Shown piece by piece: positions 24,103 to 33,932 of a DNA stretch of 64,000 nucleotides. A program made the translations under genes and the position numbers. How positions within the stretch are numbered: position 1 is the first letter of the stretch; each line of letters starts with the position of its first letter. Below the pieces are notes generated by a model. The model saw only the letters and a program-made list of their open reading frames with translations, was not told the DNA's origin and searched no databases. The DNA is from Roseovarius autotrophicus (GTDB lineage Bacteria; Pseudomonadota; Alphaproteobacteria; Rhodobacterales; Rhodobacteraceae): the NCBI RefSeq assembly GCF_018069895.1, contig NZ_JAGQDH010000010.1:27983-91982 (forward strand), in the 5' to 3' direction.

Positions 24103-25902
24103 ATGGCGCTCTCGAGGCGCACGGGGGCACGGTTCCAGGGCGCGATCTGGCCCGGTTTCGTGGACGCGATGACCGGGCTGCTTCTGGTGCTGATGTTCGT
24201 GTTGACGATCTTCATGATCGTGCAATTCGTGCTGCGAGAAGAGATCAGCGGGCAGGCGTCCAGGCTCGACACGCTTTCCGCCGAGGTGGCCGCGCTGTCG
24301 CGCGCTCTGGGGCTGGCCGAGGATCGCAACGCCAGCCTTCAGGACCGGGTGGGTGTGCTGACCGCCACGTTGGGCGATGCACGCACGCGCGCCACCGAAC
24401 AGGCGGCGCTGATCGCGCGGTTGCGCGCGCAAGGCGATGAACAGGCCGCCGCGCTGGAAGAGGCGCGGGGACATATTGCCAGCTTTGAGGAACAGGTGGC
24501 AAGCCTTCTGGCCGAGCGCGACCACGCGCTTGGGCGGGTGGCCGATCTCGAGGGCGCGCAGGCGGATTTGCTTGACGAACAGGCCGCGCTCAACCTCGCG
24601 CTGGCTGGGCTCCGCGAGGAGGTGGACGAACAGGCCGAGGCCGCGCGTCTGGCGGCGGCGCGGCGTGAGGCGCTTGAGGCGCTGGTGGCCGATCTGCGCG
24701 CGCGCGAAGCCGAGGCGGGTGCGGCGCAGGCGGCGCTCGAAGAGCGGTTGAGCGAGGAGGAGGCCGCGCGGATCGCCGAGGCGGCGGCCGCAGAGGCGTT
24801 GCGCGCGCGGCTGGAGGGGGCGCAGACGGAGCTGACGGCGATGACGCTGGCGCTGGAGGCAGAGCGGCGGCGGGCGGAGGAGACGCTTACGCTTCTGGCG
24901 GCGACCGAAGCGGTGCGCGACGATCTCGACGCGCGGCTGGCGCAGGCGCTGCTGGGGCTGGAGGGGCGCGAAGCCGAGATAGGCCAGCTGGAAACGGCGC
25001 TGGCCGACGCGCGCGCCGGGGCACAGACCGCCGAGGAGCTGCGTGCGCGGCTGGTGGCGGCGCTGGCCGCGCAGCGCGCGGCCGAGGCCGAGGCCGAGGA
25101 TCGGCTGAGTGCGGCGCAGGAGCGAGCGGTGCTTCTGTCCGAGGCGCGCGCGCGGCTGGCGCAGGAGGCCGCAATCTCCGAGGCCGCGCGGCGCGAGCAG
25201 GCCTTGCTGAACAGCCAGGTGGCGGCGCTGCGCACGCAATTGTCTGAGTTGCAGGCGTTGCTCGACGACGCGCGGGACCGAGAGGCCGAGGCCGAGGTGC
25301 AGTTGCAATCGCTGGGTAACGAACTCAACACCGCGCTGGCGCGCGTGGCCGCCGAGGAGCGCCGGCGGCGGCAGGCAGAGGAGGAGCGCGCCGCGCTCTT
25401 GCAGGCCGAGGCCGAGCGGCTGGCCGCGGAAAAGGCGGATCTGGAGAGATACCGATCGGATTTCTTCGGGCGGATGCGCGAAATCCTGGGCCAGCAGGAA
25501 GGGGTCCGGATCGTGGGCGACCGGTTCGTGTTCTCGTCAGAGGTGCTGTTCGCGCCGGGTGAGGCCGAGCTTTCGGAGGCCGGACAACGCGAGATCGCAG
25601 GGGTGGCGCGGCTTCTGGGCAATGTGATCGACGAGATCCCGCCCGAGATCGACTGGATTCTGCAGGTGGATGGGCACACCGATACCGTGCCGCTCATGCC
25701 TGGTGCGCGGTTCGCCGACAACTGGGCGCTGAGCCAGGCGCGGGCGCTGTCGGTGGTGCGCTATCTGGCGACGGTGCTGGGCTTCCCGGCCAGGCGGCTG
25801 TCGGCCAATGGCTATGGCGAATATCAGCCGCTCAACCCGGCAGACACGCCCGAGGCTCGGGCGCAGAACCGGCGGATCGAGTTGAAACTGACCACGCGCT
25901 GA
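24103..25902 (+). CDS. MotB/OmpA-like protein with a very long coiled coil
   Basis: The protein has 599 residues. One transmembrane helix (about 18-44) contains D21 in IWPGFVDAMTGLLLVLMF, placed like the proton-binding Asp of MotB. Residues 50-450 are an almost unbroken Ala/Glu/Arg/Leu heptad region, predicted as periplasmic coiled coil. The C-terminus (about 470-599) is an OmpA-type peptidoglycan-binding domain (FSSEVLFAPGEAELS, VDGHTDTVPL, ARAQNRRIELKL). It pairs with the upstream MotA-like protein. A straight 400-residue helix would be about 60 nm, longer than the periplasm, so it must fold back or run along the wall. Confidence 0.82.
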   Translation: MALSRRTGARFQGAIWPGFVDAMTGLLLVLMFVLTIFMIVQFVLREEISGQASRLDTLSAEVAALSRALGLAEDRNASLQDRVGVLTATLGDARTRATEQAALIARLRAQGDEQAAALEEARGHIASFEEQVASLLAERDHALGRVADLEGAQADLLDEQAALNLALAGLREEVDEQAEAARLAAARREALEALVADLRAREAEAGAAQAALEERLSEEEAARIAEAAAAEALRARLEGAQTELTAMTLALEAERRRAEETLTLLAATEAVRDDLDARLAQALLGLEGREAEIGQLETALADARAGAQTAEELRARLVAALAAQRAAEAEAEDRLSAAQERAVLLSEARARLAQEAAISEAARREQALLNSQVAALRTQLSELQALLDDARDREAEAEVQLQSLGNELNTALARVAAEERRRRQAEEERAALLQAEAERLAAEKADLERYRSDFFGRMREILGQQEGVRIVGDRFVFSSEVLFAPGEAELSEAGQREIAGVARLLGNVIDEIPPEIDWILQVDGHTDTVPLMPGARFADNWALSQARALSVVRYLATVLGFPARRLSANGYGEYQPLNPADTPEARAQNRRIELKLTTR

Positions 25903-25919
25903 CGCCCTTGCGGCCCTTC

Positions 25920-25956
25920 CGTTCCGGTCTCGCGGGGGAAGGGCGAGACCGGAACG
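25920..25956. terminator. Long hairpin between convergent genes (possible bidirectional terminator)
   Basis: CGTTCCGGTCTCGC (25920-25933) and GCGAGACCGGAACG (25943-25956) are perfect 14-bp arms around a 9-nt loop. There is no T-run on either side. It lies between the stops of the MotB-like gene and clpA. Confidence 0.5.
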
Positions 25957-25965
25957 ATGCGCAGG

Positions 25966-28302
25966 TCATTCCGCTGTCAGCAGGGGCGGCTTCTTCTTGC
26001 CGGTGAGGCGGCGGGTGACGGGGCCTTCGATGTCGAGGGCGATCCTGTCGTCGCGAACACCCACCTTGACCACCCCGCCCTTGGCCAGCTTGCCGAACAG
26101 CAGTTCCTCGGCCAGCGGCTTCTTGATGTGCTCCTGGATCACCCGGCCAAGCGGGCGCGCGCCCATGCGGTCGTCATAGCCCTTGTCGGCCAGCCAGGCG
26201 GCGGCTTCGTCGCTCAGCTCGATGGTCACGTCACGATCCATGAGCTGCGCTTCGAGTTGCAGCACGAACTTCTCGACCACCTTGAGGATCACCCCGCGCG
26301 GCAGCGCGCCGAAGGAGATGATAGCATCGAGCCGGTTGCGGAATTCGGGGGTGAAGGTGCGCTCGATGGCGGCAGTATCCTCGCCCTCACGGCGGTCGCG
26401 GCCAAAGCCGATGGCCGATTTCGCCTGTTCCGCCGCGCCCGCGTTCGAGGTCATGATGAGCACGACGTTGCGGAAATCGACCTTGCGGCCGTTATGGTCG
26501 GTGAGCGTGCCGTGGTCCATCACCTGAAGCAGGATGTTGAACACGTCCGGGTGCGCCTTTTCGATCTCGTCGAGAAGCAGCACGCAATGGGGATGCTGAT
26601 CGACCCCGTCGGTCAAGAGGCCCCCCTGATCGAAGCCGACATAGCCCGGTGGCGCGCCGATGAGGCGCGAGACGGCGTGTTTTTCCATGTATTCCGACAT
26701 ATCAAAACGCAGCAGTTCCACGCCCAGGGTTTCGGCAAGTTGCTTGGCCACCTCGGTCTTGCCCACCCCGGTGGGTCCGGCGAAAAGGTAGTTGCCGATG
26801 GGTTTCTCCGGCTCACGTAGCCCGGCGCGCGCGAGCTTGATCGCCGAGGACAGTGCCTCGATGGCGGCATCCTGACCGAATACGACCCGCTTTAGCGCGC
26901 CTTCGAGATCGCGTAGAACCTCGGCATCGTTCTTGGACACGTTCTTGGGCGGGATGCGGGCGATCTTGGCGACCACATCCTCGATCTCCTTGACGCCGAT
27001 GGACTTGCGCCGCTTGGAGGCGGCGACGAGGTGCTGCGCCGCACCCGCCTCGTCGATCACGTCGATGGCTTTGTCGGGCAGCTTGCGGTCGTTGATGTAG
27101 CGCGCCGAGAGATCCACGGCCGAGCGGATCGCGTCGTTGGTATACTTGACCGAATGGTGGTCCTCGAAATAGGGCTTGAGGCCCAGGAGGATCTTGATCG
27201 CATCCTCCACCGTCGGTTCGCTTACATCGATCTTCTGGAAGCGGCGGGCCAGCGCGCGGTCCTTCTCGAAATGCTGGCGGAACTCCTTGTAGGTGGTCGA
27301 GCCCATGCAGCGCAGCTTGCCGCCCTGAAGCGCGGGCTTGAGCAGGTTGGAGGCATCCATCGCCCCGCCCGAGGTGGCGCCCGCGCCGATCACGGTGTGG
27401 ATTTCGTCGATGAAAAGCACCGCGTCGGGATGCTTCTCAAGCTCGGTGACTACCGCCTTGAGCCGTTCCTCGAAATCGCCACGATAGCGGGTGCCCGCCA
27501 GAAGCGCGCCCATGTCGAGCGAATAGATCGTGGTGTGGGCAAGCACCTCGGGCGTTTCGCCCTTGACGATCTTGTGCGCCAGACCCTCGGCGATGGCGGT
27601 CTTGCCGACGCCCGGATCACCCACGAGGATCGGGTTGTTCTTGCGCCGCCGGCAAAGAACCTGGATGCACCGCTCGACTTCGCGGTCCCGACCGATGAGC
27701 GGGTCGATATCGCCGCGCCGGGCCTTTTCGTTGAGGTCCACGCAGTATTTGGAGAGAGCCGAATCACCCACTTCTACGGCGTCGCTCTCGACCTTGGTGC
27801 CGGTGCCTTCGTCGTCCATCTCCGTCGCGCCGGTGACAGGGCGGGATTCGCCATAGGCCGGGTTCTTGGCAACGCCATGGGCGATGAAATTCACCGCGTC
27901 ATAGCGCGTCATGTCCTGTTCCTGTAGGAAATAGGCCGCGTTCGATTCACGCTCGGCAAAGATCGCCACCAGCACGTTCGCGCCCGTCACTTCGGTGCGC
28001 CCCGAACTCTGGACGTGGATCGCCGCGCGCTGGATCACGCGCTGGAATGCTGCCGTCGGCACCGCCTCGGAGCCGTCGATATCGGTGATCAGATTGGCGA
28101 GATCCTCGTCGATGAATTCCACCAGAGAGGTGCGCAATTCTTCGGTATCGACGCTGCATGCCTTCATCACGCGCGCGGCGTCGGGTTCGTCCACCAGCGC
28201 CAGCAGGAGATGCTCGAGGGTTGCGAATTCGTGCCGCCGCGCATTGGCAAGCGCGAGAGCGGCATGGATTGCCTGTTCAAGTGTTGTCGAGAATGAAGGC
28301 AC
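25966..28302 (-). CDS. clpA: ATP-dependent Clp protease ATP-binding subunit ClpA
   Basis: This 778-residue AAA+ unfoldase has an N-terminal Clp repeat domain (1-145) and a first AAA module with [13 protein letters not shown]. There is no long ClpB middle domain. The second AAA module has [16 protein letters not shown] and sensor GARPLGR, and the C-terminal tail carries the ClpP-binding IGFGRD loop (an IGF/L motif near 625). It feeds N-degron and SsrA substrates to ClpP. clpS, often adjacent, is not in the window. AGAAGGAG precedes the ATG. Confidence 0.95.
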   Translation of the reverse strand: MPSFSTTLEQAIHAALALANARRHEFATLEHLLLALVDEPDAARVMKACSVDTEELRTSLVEFIDEDLANLITDIDGSEAVPTAAFQRVIQRAAIHVQSSGRTEVTGANVLVAIFAERESNAAYFLQEQDMTRYDAVNFIAHGVAKNPAYGESRPVTGATEMDDEGTGTKVESDAVEVGDSALSKYCVDLNEKARRGDIDPLIGRDREVERCIQVLCRRRKNNPILVGDPGVGKTAIAEGLAHKIVKGETPEVLAHTTIYSLDMGALLAGTRYRGDFEERLKAVVTELEKHPDAVLFIDEIHTVIGAGATSGGAMDASNLLKPALQGGKLRCMGSTTYKEFRQHFEKDRALARRFQKIDVSEPTVEDAIKILLGLKPYFEDHHSVKYTNDAIRSAVDLSARYINDRKLPDKAIDVIDEAGAAQHLVAASKRRKSIGVKEIEDVVAKIARIPPKNVSKNDAEVLRDLEGALKRVVFGQDAAIEALSSAIKLARAGLREPEKPIGNYLFAGPTGVGKTEVAKQLAETLGVELLRFDMSEYMEKHAVSRLIGAPPGYVGFDQGGLLTDGVDQHPHCVLLLDEIEKAHPDVFNILLQVMDHGTLTDHNGRKVDFRNVVLIMTSNAGAAEQAKSAIGFGRDRREGEDTAAIERTFTPEFRNRLDAIISFGALPRGVILKVVEKFVLQLEAQLMDRDVTIELSDEAAAWLADKGYDDRMGARPLGRVIQEHIKKPLAEELLFGKLAKGGVVKVGVRDDRIALDIEGPVTRRLTGKKKPPLLTAE

Positions 28303-28459
28303 GGTCGTGCTCCTTCTGATCTTGGCCGCCAGGCATCTTACCCGACAACCTTGGCCTCATAGTGTTAAAGTTTGGTCGATGATGGCCGGGCTTCAAGACA
28401 TAATTTGTAAAACTGCCTCACTTTTATTCAGTGTATCGCGGGGTTGTCGTAACATTGCA

Positions 28460-29227
28460 TCAGAAGTGGTCCTTGCGGCGGCGGATTTCGGCAAAGACAT
28501 CCGCGTCCGCCGCCTCCTCCATGCCAAGGCGGGCGCGGATAGCGGGATCGTCGGCGCGCAGGAACGGGTTGGTGGCCAGTTCCTCGTCCAGCCGCGAGGG
28601 GACGGTGGGGCGGCCTTGGGCACGGGCCGACTCGACCGCCGCCACCCGATCGTGCAGCCGGGGGTTGTCCGGGTCGATGGTCAGGGCAAAGCGGGCATTG
28701 GCGGCGGTGTATTCGTGGCCGGAATAGACCGTGGTCGCGGGCGGCAGGGTGGCCAGCTTGCCCAGGCTTTCATGCATCTGGTGCATGGTGCCCTCGAACA
28801 CTCGCCCGCAGCCAAGCGCCATCAGGCTGTCGGCGGTAAACACCGCCGCGCTAGCCGGGAAGTGAAGGGCGATATGGCCCATCGTATGCCCTGAAACGTC
28901 GATCACATGGCCGGTCTCGGCGCCGATGCCGATTGTGTCACCTTCGGTCACGGCAAGGTCAAGAGGGGGCAGCCGATGGGCGTCCGTAGCGGCGCCGATG
29001 ACGCGGGCAGGGGCCTCGGACAGCAGTGCGTCTAGCCCCTGGATGTGGTCGGCATGGTGGTGGGTCAGCACGACATCCGAAAGCGTCCAGCCCTGTTCGC
29101 GCAGCGCGGCGAGGACCGGTGCGGCCTCGGGGACGTCCACCGCCGCCGTCGCGCCGGTCGCCGGATCATGCGCGAGAAAGGCGTAATTGTCCGAAAGGCA
29201 GGGAATGGTGAGGATTTGCAAGGCCAT
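28460..29227 (-). CDS. gloB: Hydroxyacylglutathione hydrolase (glyoxalase II)
   Basis: This 255-residue metallo-beta-lactamase-fold enzyme has the THHHADH metal motif (near residue 55), HTMGHIALHF and the C-terminal GloB domain with GHEYTAANARFA and the final RRRKDHF. It hydrolyses S-lactoylglutathione to lactate and glutathione. The length matches GloB exactly. It is divergent from the methyltransferase gene, 62 bp apart. Confidence 0.93.
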   Translation of the reverse strand: MALQILTIPCLSDNYAFLAHDPATGATAAVDVPEAAPVLAALREQGWTLSDVVLTHHHADHIQGLDALLSEAPARVIGAATDAHRLPPLDLAVTEGDTIGIGAETGHVIDVSGHTMGHIALHFPASAAVFTADSLMALGCGRVFEGTMHQMHESLGKLATLPPATTVYSGHEYTAANARFALTIDPDNPRLHDRVAAVESARAQGRPTVPSRLDEELATNPFLRADDPAIRARLGMEEAADADVFAEIRRRKDHF

Positions 29228-29289
29228 GCTCTGTTCCCGTGTCGTTTCTGGTGCTAGCGTGAGAGTGACGTATCAGCGGCGGCACTTCA

Positions 29290-30030
29290 ATGCATCTCGA
29301 TGTGCAGGATTTGAGAAACTTCTACTACCGCAATCCTCTGGGTCGTGCGGTGCAGAAGACCTTGCGCGCGCAGATTGCCACGTTCTGGCCAGAGGCACAG
29401 GGGCAGACCGTGGCGGGGTTCGGGTTTGCCGTGCCGTTCCTGCGGCCCTATCTGGCGGATGCGCGGCGCGTGGTCGGGCTGATGCCCGGGCCGCAAGGCG
29501 TGATCGCCTGGCCGCAGGGGATGCCCAATGTCGCGGTGCTGTGCGAGGAAACGCTCTGGCCGCTGGAAACGGGGCATGTGGACAAGCTTCTCGTGGTGCA
29601 CGGGCTGGAGACATCGGACCGGCCCGGCGATCTTCTGGAGGAGTGCTGGCGTGTGCTCGGGCCCGGCGGCTCGGCGCTTTTCGTGGTGCCGAACCGGGCC
29701 GGGCTCTGGTCGCGCTCGGACCGCACACCGTTCGGTTTCGGGCGGCCCTTCAGTCAGGGGCAGCTGGAGAGCCAGTTGAAGGCGCATGGCTTTCTGCCAG
29801 AGCGCCACGCCACCGCGCTCTATCAGCCGCCATCGGCCCGCCCGTTCTGGCGGCGAACGGCCGGCATGTGGGAGCGCATGGGCGCGCGCCTTTCGATGGT
29901 GGCGGCGGGCGGCGTGCTGGTGGTGGAGGCGACCAAGCGCGTGCAGGCGTCCGGCGGGCCGGGATTGCGTGAGAAGGTCAAGAGGCCCCTCGGCGTGCTG
30001 GTGCCGCAGCCCGAGGCCAAGCCGGTCTGA
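29290..30030 (+). CDS. SAM-dependent methyltransferase (class I, partly degenerate motif I)
   Basis: This 246-residue protein has a Methyltransf_11-like fold. A shortened motif I ([15 protein letters not shown]), the acidic region [21 protein letters not shown], the [24 protein letters not shown] strand-turn (motif IV-V) and a C-terminal R/P-rich tail are visible. It resembles conserved alphaproteobacterial methyltransferases found beside gloB. The substrate is unknown. A terminator follows at 30054-30073. Confidence 0.8.
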   Translation: MHLDVQDLRNFYYRNPLGRAVQKTLRAQIATFWPEAQGQTVAGFGFAVPFLRPYLADARRVVGLMPGPQGVIAWPQGMPNVAVLCEETLWPLETGHVDKLLVVHGLETSDRPGDLLEECWRVLGPGGSALFVVPNRAGLWSRSDRTPFGFGRPFSQGQLESQLKAHGFLPERHATALYQPPSARPFWRRTAGMWERMGARLSMVAAGGVLVVEATKRVQASGGPGLREKVKRPLGVLVPQPEAKPV

Positions 30031-30053
30031 GCGGTCAAGTCAGGCGGCAGAAA

Positions 30054-30073
30054 CTCTTTCGGGAAAGGGTTTT
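30054..30073 (+). terminator. Short Rho-independent terminator after methyltransferase gene
   Basis: CTCTTT (30054-30059) pairs with AAAGGG (30064-30069, one G-T pair) around CGGG, followed by TTTT. Confidence 0.45.
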
Positions 30074-30159
30074 CGGCAGGTGAAACGACTCTCTTTCCGG
30101 GGTGGCGTTGCGTGGCGAGTGCGGCGGCGGTCGTGGGCAGCGGGCTGGCGATGATCGGC

Positions 30160-30645
30160 TCAGCCGGATATCCGGCGGATGCCGATGCGGCTGCCGATGC
30201 CTTCCGGACGGGGCAGGGCGGCGTGGGCTCGGGCCATGGCGGCGACGCGGTCGGCGATGTCGGCGGGCATGGGCACGACGCGCGGCCCCGAAAGATCGAC
30301 ATGAAGGGTCAGCCCCTCGCCCGTGGCGGCCAGCCAGCCCTCCTCGTGGTATAGTTCCTGAAAGGAATGAAACCGTTTGGCGTCATGGTCGAGCAGGTAA
30401 AACGTGCTGAACAGCCGGTCGCCCAGCTTCACCTCGCGCAGGTAGCGGATGTGGAACTCGGCCGTATAGGTGGTCAGACCGCGCGCCGCAACGTAATCGG
30501 GACCAAGGCCCATCTCGGCAAAGGCCTCGTCGGCGCAGCGATCCAGAAGCACGGTGTAATAGCCCATGTTCATATGGCCGTTATAGTCGATCCAGCCCTC
30601 CTCGACGCTGTGGAAGGCAGAACGGAACGGAGCGAAAGAGGTCAT
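30160..30645 (-). CDS. Hotdog-fold acyl-CoA thioesterase
   Basis: This 161-residue protein is of the 4HBT-type hotdog family, with the catalytic segment WIDYNGHMNMGYY (Asp near residue 20) and the long helix VLLDRCADEAF. It resembles thioesterases of carnitine or betaine metabolism (betainyl-CoA type), but the substrate is not fixed by sequence. It is transcribed away from the lipid island that starts 290 bp to the right and is probably not part of it. Confidence 0.85.
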   Translation of the reverse strand: MTSFAPFRSAFHSVEEGWIDYNGHMNMGYYTVLLDRCADEAFAEMGLGPDYVAARGLTTYTAEFHIRYLREVKLGDRLFSTFYLLDHDAKRFHSFQELYHEEGWLAATGEGLTLHVDLSGPRVVPMPADIADRVAAMARAHAALPRPEGIGSRIGIRRISG

Positions 30646-30823
30646 GCACGGGGCCTTTCGGTGCTGTCGCGCGCAGGCTAGCAGGGCGCGGCGCGACGGA
30701 AAAGGGGGCGGGTGGTGCGCACGGTTGTCGTCACACTGTTACGAAATGGAAATCATTCGTGACGAAAAATGCAGGATATCGCCTATGTTTTTGCTTGGAT
30801 CACAGGGGCTTCGGGCAGCACGC

Positions 30824-30850
30824 TTGACATAAAACAATCGCTTGTATCTA
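30824..30850 (+). promoter_or_regulatory. Candidate promoter ahead of the ceramide operon
   Basis: TTGACA (30824-30829) and a TATCTA (30845-30850) are spaced by 15 bp, shorter than ideal, about 90 bp before the first gene of the ceramide operon. The 30646-30938 gap holds no other obvious structure. Confidence 0.35.
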
Positions 30851-30938
30851 TCGGGCGGATACCCACGACCAGTGGCGAGCAGAACGGCCCGTTGCCCGAA
30901 TTCGGCAGGTTGAGGCCCCTAGGACAAAGGACATCTCC

Positions 30939-32738
30939 ATGCAAGCGACCGGCAGTTCGCATGATCTTGCCTTGCGAAAGGCTGACTTTTCCACGCTGTG
31001 CGAGGCGCTCGATTATGCTGCGCAGGGCGAGACGGGGGTGAACTTCTACAATGCCCGGGGCGAGATCTATTCTTCGACCACCTATACCGGGTTGCGCGCC
31101 GAGTCGATGGCGCTGGCACGCCGTCTCATGGGTCTCGGGATCGAGCGGGGCGGGCGTGTGGCGCTGGTGGCCGAGACCTCGCCGCATTTCGTACGCTTCT
31201 TCTGGGCTTGCCAATATGCGGGCCTCGTGCCGGTGCCCTTGCCCGCGACCATCCAGATCGGCGGCCACGCCGCCTATGTGGCACAACTGGCGCAACTGAT
31301 CCGCAATTGCGGTGCCTCGGCGGCGATGGCGACGCCGGAATGGGTGGATTTCCTCCACGAGGCGGTGGCCGATATTGACCTCACCTGCGTGGGCACGCCC
31401 GAGACTTTCGACGCGCTGCCCGAGGCCACGGGCGATCTGCCCGGCGTCAGCCCCGACAGCACCGCCTATCTTCAGTATACTTCGGGCAGCACCCGTTTTC
31501 CGCGCGGCGTGGTGATCGACCAGAAGACCGTTCTGGCCAATATCCGCGACATGGCGACGAACGGGTTGAAGATGCGCGATGGCGACCGGTTCGGCTCGTG
31601 GCTGCCGTTCTATCACGACATGGGGCTTGTCGCCTTCATCATCATGCCGATGGCGACGCAACGCTCGGTCGATTTCCTTGGCACCCATGATTTTGCCATG
31701 CGCCCGCGCAAATGGCTCGAGATGATGTCCGCGAACCGCGCCACGATCACCTCTGCCCCGCCCTTTGCCTATGAGCTGGCGGTGATGCGGGTGCGACCGC
31801 ACGATGCCGAGGGGCTGGACCTCAGCGCGCTGCGCGTGGCTTGCGTGGGCGCCGAGATGATCAGCCCCGAGCCGCTGGAACGCTTTGCCGAGGTGCTGGC
31901 GCCCGCCGGTTTCCGCAAGACCGCGTTCCTGCCCTGCTACGGCATGGCGGAGTGCTCGCTCGGTATCAGCTTCCTGCCGCTCGATGAGGAAGTCCGCATC
32001 GATTACATCGATTCCGAAGACATGCAGCATGACGGCATCGCCCGCCCGGTCGACCCGTCCGCGGCAGGCGCCGAGCGTCGCGTGGCGCGTTATGTGGATT
32101 GCGGCATGCTGCTGCCGACGTTTCAGATCGAGATCCGGGATGAGACCGGCCAGCCCCTGCCCGAGCGCCACGCCGGCGTGATTCACCTGCGCGGCCCGAG
32201 CGTGATGAGCGAGTATTTCCAGGATCCGGAAATGACGCGCGAGGCGCTGAGCGCCGATGGCTGGCTCAACACCGGCGATATCGGCTATCTCGCGGGCGGA
32301 CGGCTGTTCCTGACGGGCCGGAAGAAGGACATGATCATCATCCACGGCCGCAATATCTGGCCGCAGGACTTGGAACATCTGGCCAAGAGCCAGCCGGGTG
32401 TGAGCTATAACGATGTCGCGGCCTTCTCGGTTCCGTCCGAGGACGGGCGGCACGAGGAGGCGGTGATCGTGGTGCAATGCCGAGAGCGCGACGAGGTCAA
32501 GCGCGCGCGTCTGGTCAAGACCATCACCGGGCTGGTGCGCAGCGAATTCGGCATCGATTGCCGGGTGGAACTGGTGCCGACCCGGACGTTGCCGCGCACC
32601 TCCTCGGGCAAGCTGGCGCGCGCGCGTGCGCGGCTCGACCATATCGCGCGCAGGCAGGCGGCGGCCTCGGTGCCGGTGCAGCCTGCCACCGCTCAGCCCG
32701 AGACCGTGGACGAGGCACCGATCCGTTACATTGCATGA
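30939..32738 (+). CDS. Fatty acyl-AMP ligase / acyl-ACP synthetase of ceramide synthesis
   Basis: This 599-residue ANL-superfamily ligase has AMP-binding motifs YTSGSTRFPRGVV (near 185), the FAAL-like GLVAFIIMP block, YGMAECSL (near 334) and DGWLNTGDIGY (near 440). It lacks the usual C-terminal catalytic-Lys context but ends with RTSSGKLARARAR. It activates fatty acids and loads them on an ACP, as the Caulobacter acyl-ACP synthetase does for serine palmitoyltransferase. It is the first of four overlapping genes (ligase, CerR-like, ACP, Spt); the CerR-like ATG overlaps its stop (ATGA). The role is inferred from family and gene order. Confidence 0.85.
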   Translation: MQATGSSHDLALRKADFSTLCEALDYAAQGETGVNFYNARGEIYSSTTYTGLRAESMALARRLMGLGIERGGRVALVAETSPHFVRFFWACQYAGLVPVPLPATIQIGGHAAYVAQLAQLIRNCGASAAMATPEWVDFLHEAVADIDLTCVGTPETFDALPEATGDLPGVSPDSTAYLQYTSGSTRFPRGVVIDQKTVLANIRDMATNGLKMRDGDRFGSWLPFYHDMGLVAFIIMPMATQRSVDFLGTHDFAMRPRKWLEMMSANRATITSAPPFAYELAVMRVRPHDAEGLDLSALRVACVGAEMISPEPLERFAEVLAPAGFRKTAFLPCYGMAECSLGISFLPLDEEVRIDYIDSEDMQHDGIARPVDPSAAGAERRVARYVDCGMLLPTFQIEIRDETGQPLPERHAGVIHLRGPSVMSEYFQDPEMTREALSADGWLNTGDIGYLAGGRLFLTGRKKDMIIIHGRNIWPQDLEHLAKSQPGVSYNDVAAFSVPSEDGRHEEAVIVVQCRERDEVKRARLVKTITGLVRSEFGIDCRVELVPTRTLPRTSSGKLARARARLDHIARRQAAASVPVQPATAQPETVDEAPIRYIA

Positions 32739-33685
32739 CCCGATGGGTCGCGGTCACCGGTGCTGCGGGCTTTGTCGGGCGGGCGCTGGTCGCGCGGCTT
32801 CTGGACGAAGGCTACGGCGTGCGCGCGCTGGTGCATCGCACCCCGCTCGACATCACCCATCCCGCGCTTGAATGCGTGACGGGCGGCCTCGGCGAGGAGG
32901 CGGCACTAAGTCGGCTGGTCGAGGGCGCGGAGGTGGTGGTGCATGTGGCGGGCGTGGTGCGTGGGCGCGCCGCGCGTGATTTCCTGCCCGTGAATGCCGA
33001 AGGCGTGGCGCGCGTGGCGCGCATCGTGGGTGCACAGCCCGTGCCGCCGCGCATGATCCTGATTTCCTCGCTCGCCGCGCGCGCGCCGTACCTGTCGCAT
33101 TATGCCGCAAGCAAGCGCGAGGGCGAGGCGCGGCTGGCGCAAACCGCTCTCGATCACGCGATCCTGCGCCCGCCCGCGATCTATGGGCCGGGTGACAAGG
33201 AACTGGTGCCGCTGTTCGAGGCAATGGCGCGCGGCATCGTGCCGCTGCCGGGGGGGCGGGGGGCGCGCGCCTCGCTTTTGCATGTGGACGATCTGGCGCG
33301 GGCCATCCTGGCGCTTATCGCGCGCCCGGCACCCGGCACGTTCGAGCTGCATGACGGGCGCGCGGGCGGCTATGGCTGGGAGGAGATCGCGGCCATCGTC
33401 GAACAGGTGTCGGGGCGCGGGCGCGGCTGGCGCGTGCCGCTTCCCGGCGTGCTCTTGCACGGCGTCGCCACCGTCAATCTTTTCGCCGCGCGGCTTTTCG
33501 GCTATCAGCCGATGCTGAGCCCCGGCAAGGTGCGCGAGTTGCGCCACCCCGACTGGGTGGCCGACAATGCCGCGCTGAGCGCCGTCACCGGCTGGCAACC
33601 GCAGATTCCGCTGGCCGAGGGGCTGTGCGGGCTTTGGGGCAAGCCAAGGCCGCAAACCGAGAAAGGCAAGAGCCATGTCATCTGA
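32735..33685 (+). CDS. cerR: NAD-dependent epimerase/dehydratase, CerR-like ceramide-pathway reductase
   Basis: This 316-residue extended SDR has the nucleotide-binding motif VTGAAGFVG at the N-terminus and the catalytic YAASK (near residue 123), followed by the LRPPAIYGPGD active-site strand. In Caulobacter the SDR next to spt (CerR) reduces the 3-keto group during ceramide synthesis; this gene has the same place between the ligase and the ACP. It overlaps both neighbours (4 nt and 11 nt). The upstream part of the frame, before ATG 32735, is antisense-like and rejected. Confidence 0.82.
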   Translation: MTRWVAVTGAAGFVGRALVARLLDEGYGVRALVHRTPLDITHPALECVTGGLGEEAALSRLVEGAEVVVHVAGVVRGRAARDFLPVNAEGVARVARIVGAQPVPPRMILISSLAARAPYLSHYAASKREGEARLAQTALDHAILRPPAIYGPGDKELVPLFEAMARGIVPLPGGRGARASLLHVDDLARAILALIARPAPGTFELHDGRAGGYGWEEIAAIVEQVSGRGRGWRVPLPGVLLHGVATVNLFAARLFGYQPMLSPGKVRELRHPDWVADNAALSAVTGWQPQIPLAEGLCGLWGKPRPQTEKGKSHVI

Positions 33686-33932
33686 AACGCCCGAAGAAAT
33701 CATCGAGACGCTTTACGGCTTTCTGGAGCGATTTCCGAAAGCCGCGGGCAATCTTGGCCCCGACACGAAGCTTGCCGATGATCTCAGTCTCGATTCGGTC
33801 AATCTGATGGAACTGCTGGTGGAGATCGAGGACCATTACGATATCGGCCTGCCGCTCAACATGATGGCCGATATCACGACGATCCGCGAACTGGCCGTCA
33901 GGATATCTCAACTCGTCGAGGACAAGGCATGA
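33675..33932 (+). CDS. Dedicated acyl carrier protein of ceramide synthesis
   Basis: This 85-residue acidic ACP has the phosphopantetheine serine S41 in LSLDSVNLMELL. The helix II sequence differs from housekeeping AcpP (DSLD), which fits a specialised carrier. It starts inside the CerR-like gene and overlaps spt by ATGA, so stoichiometric translation is likely. It probably delivers acyl chains to serine palmitoyltransferase. Confidence 0.9.
   Translation: MSSETPEEIIETLYGFLERFPKAAGNLGPDTKLADDLSLDSVNLMELLVEIEDHYDIGLPLNMMADITTIRELAVRISQLVEDKA

Noticed and set aside
24022..25308. 428-codon minus-strand Leu/Arg/Gln-rich reading over the coiled-coil gene
   Set aside because: Second antisense shadow of the same repetitive region.
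24339..25721. 460-codon minus-strand Ser/Arg/Ala-rich reading over the coiled-coil gene
   Set aside because: Mirror of the Ala/Glu/Arg heptad repeats on the other strand; no fold or start site.
22896..25902. Zorya anti-phage system
   Set aside because: The pair is ZorAB-like in fold but no ZorC, ZorD or ZorE gene is nearby, and the long coil is on the opposite membrane side from ZorA.
30783..32642. 619-codon minus-strand reading over the ligase gene
   Set aside because: Antisense shadow of the acyl-ACP synthetase; no known motifs.
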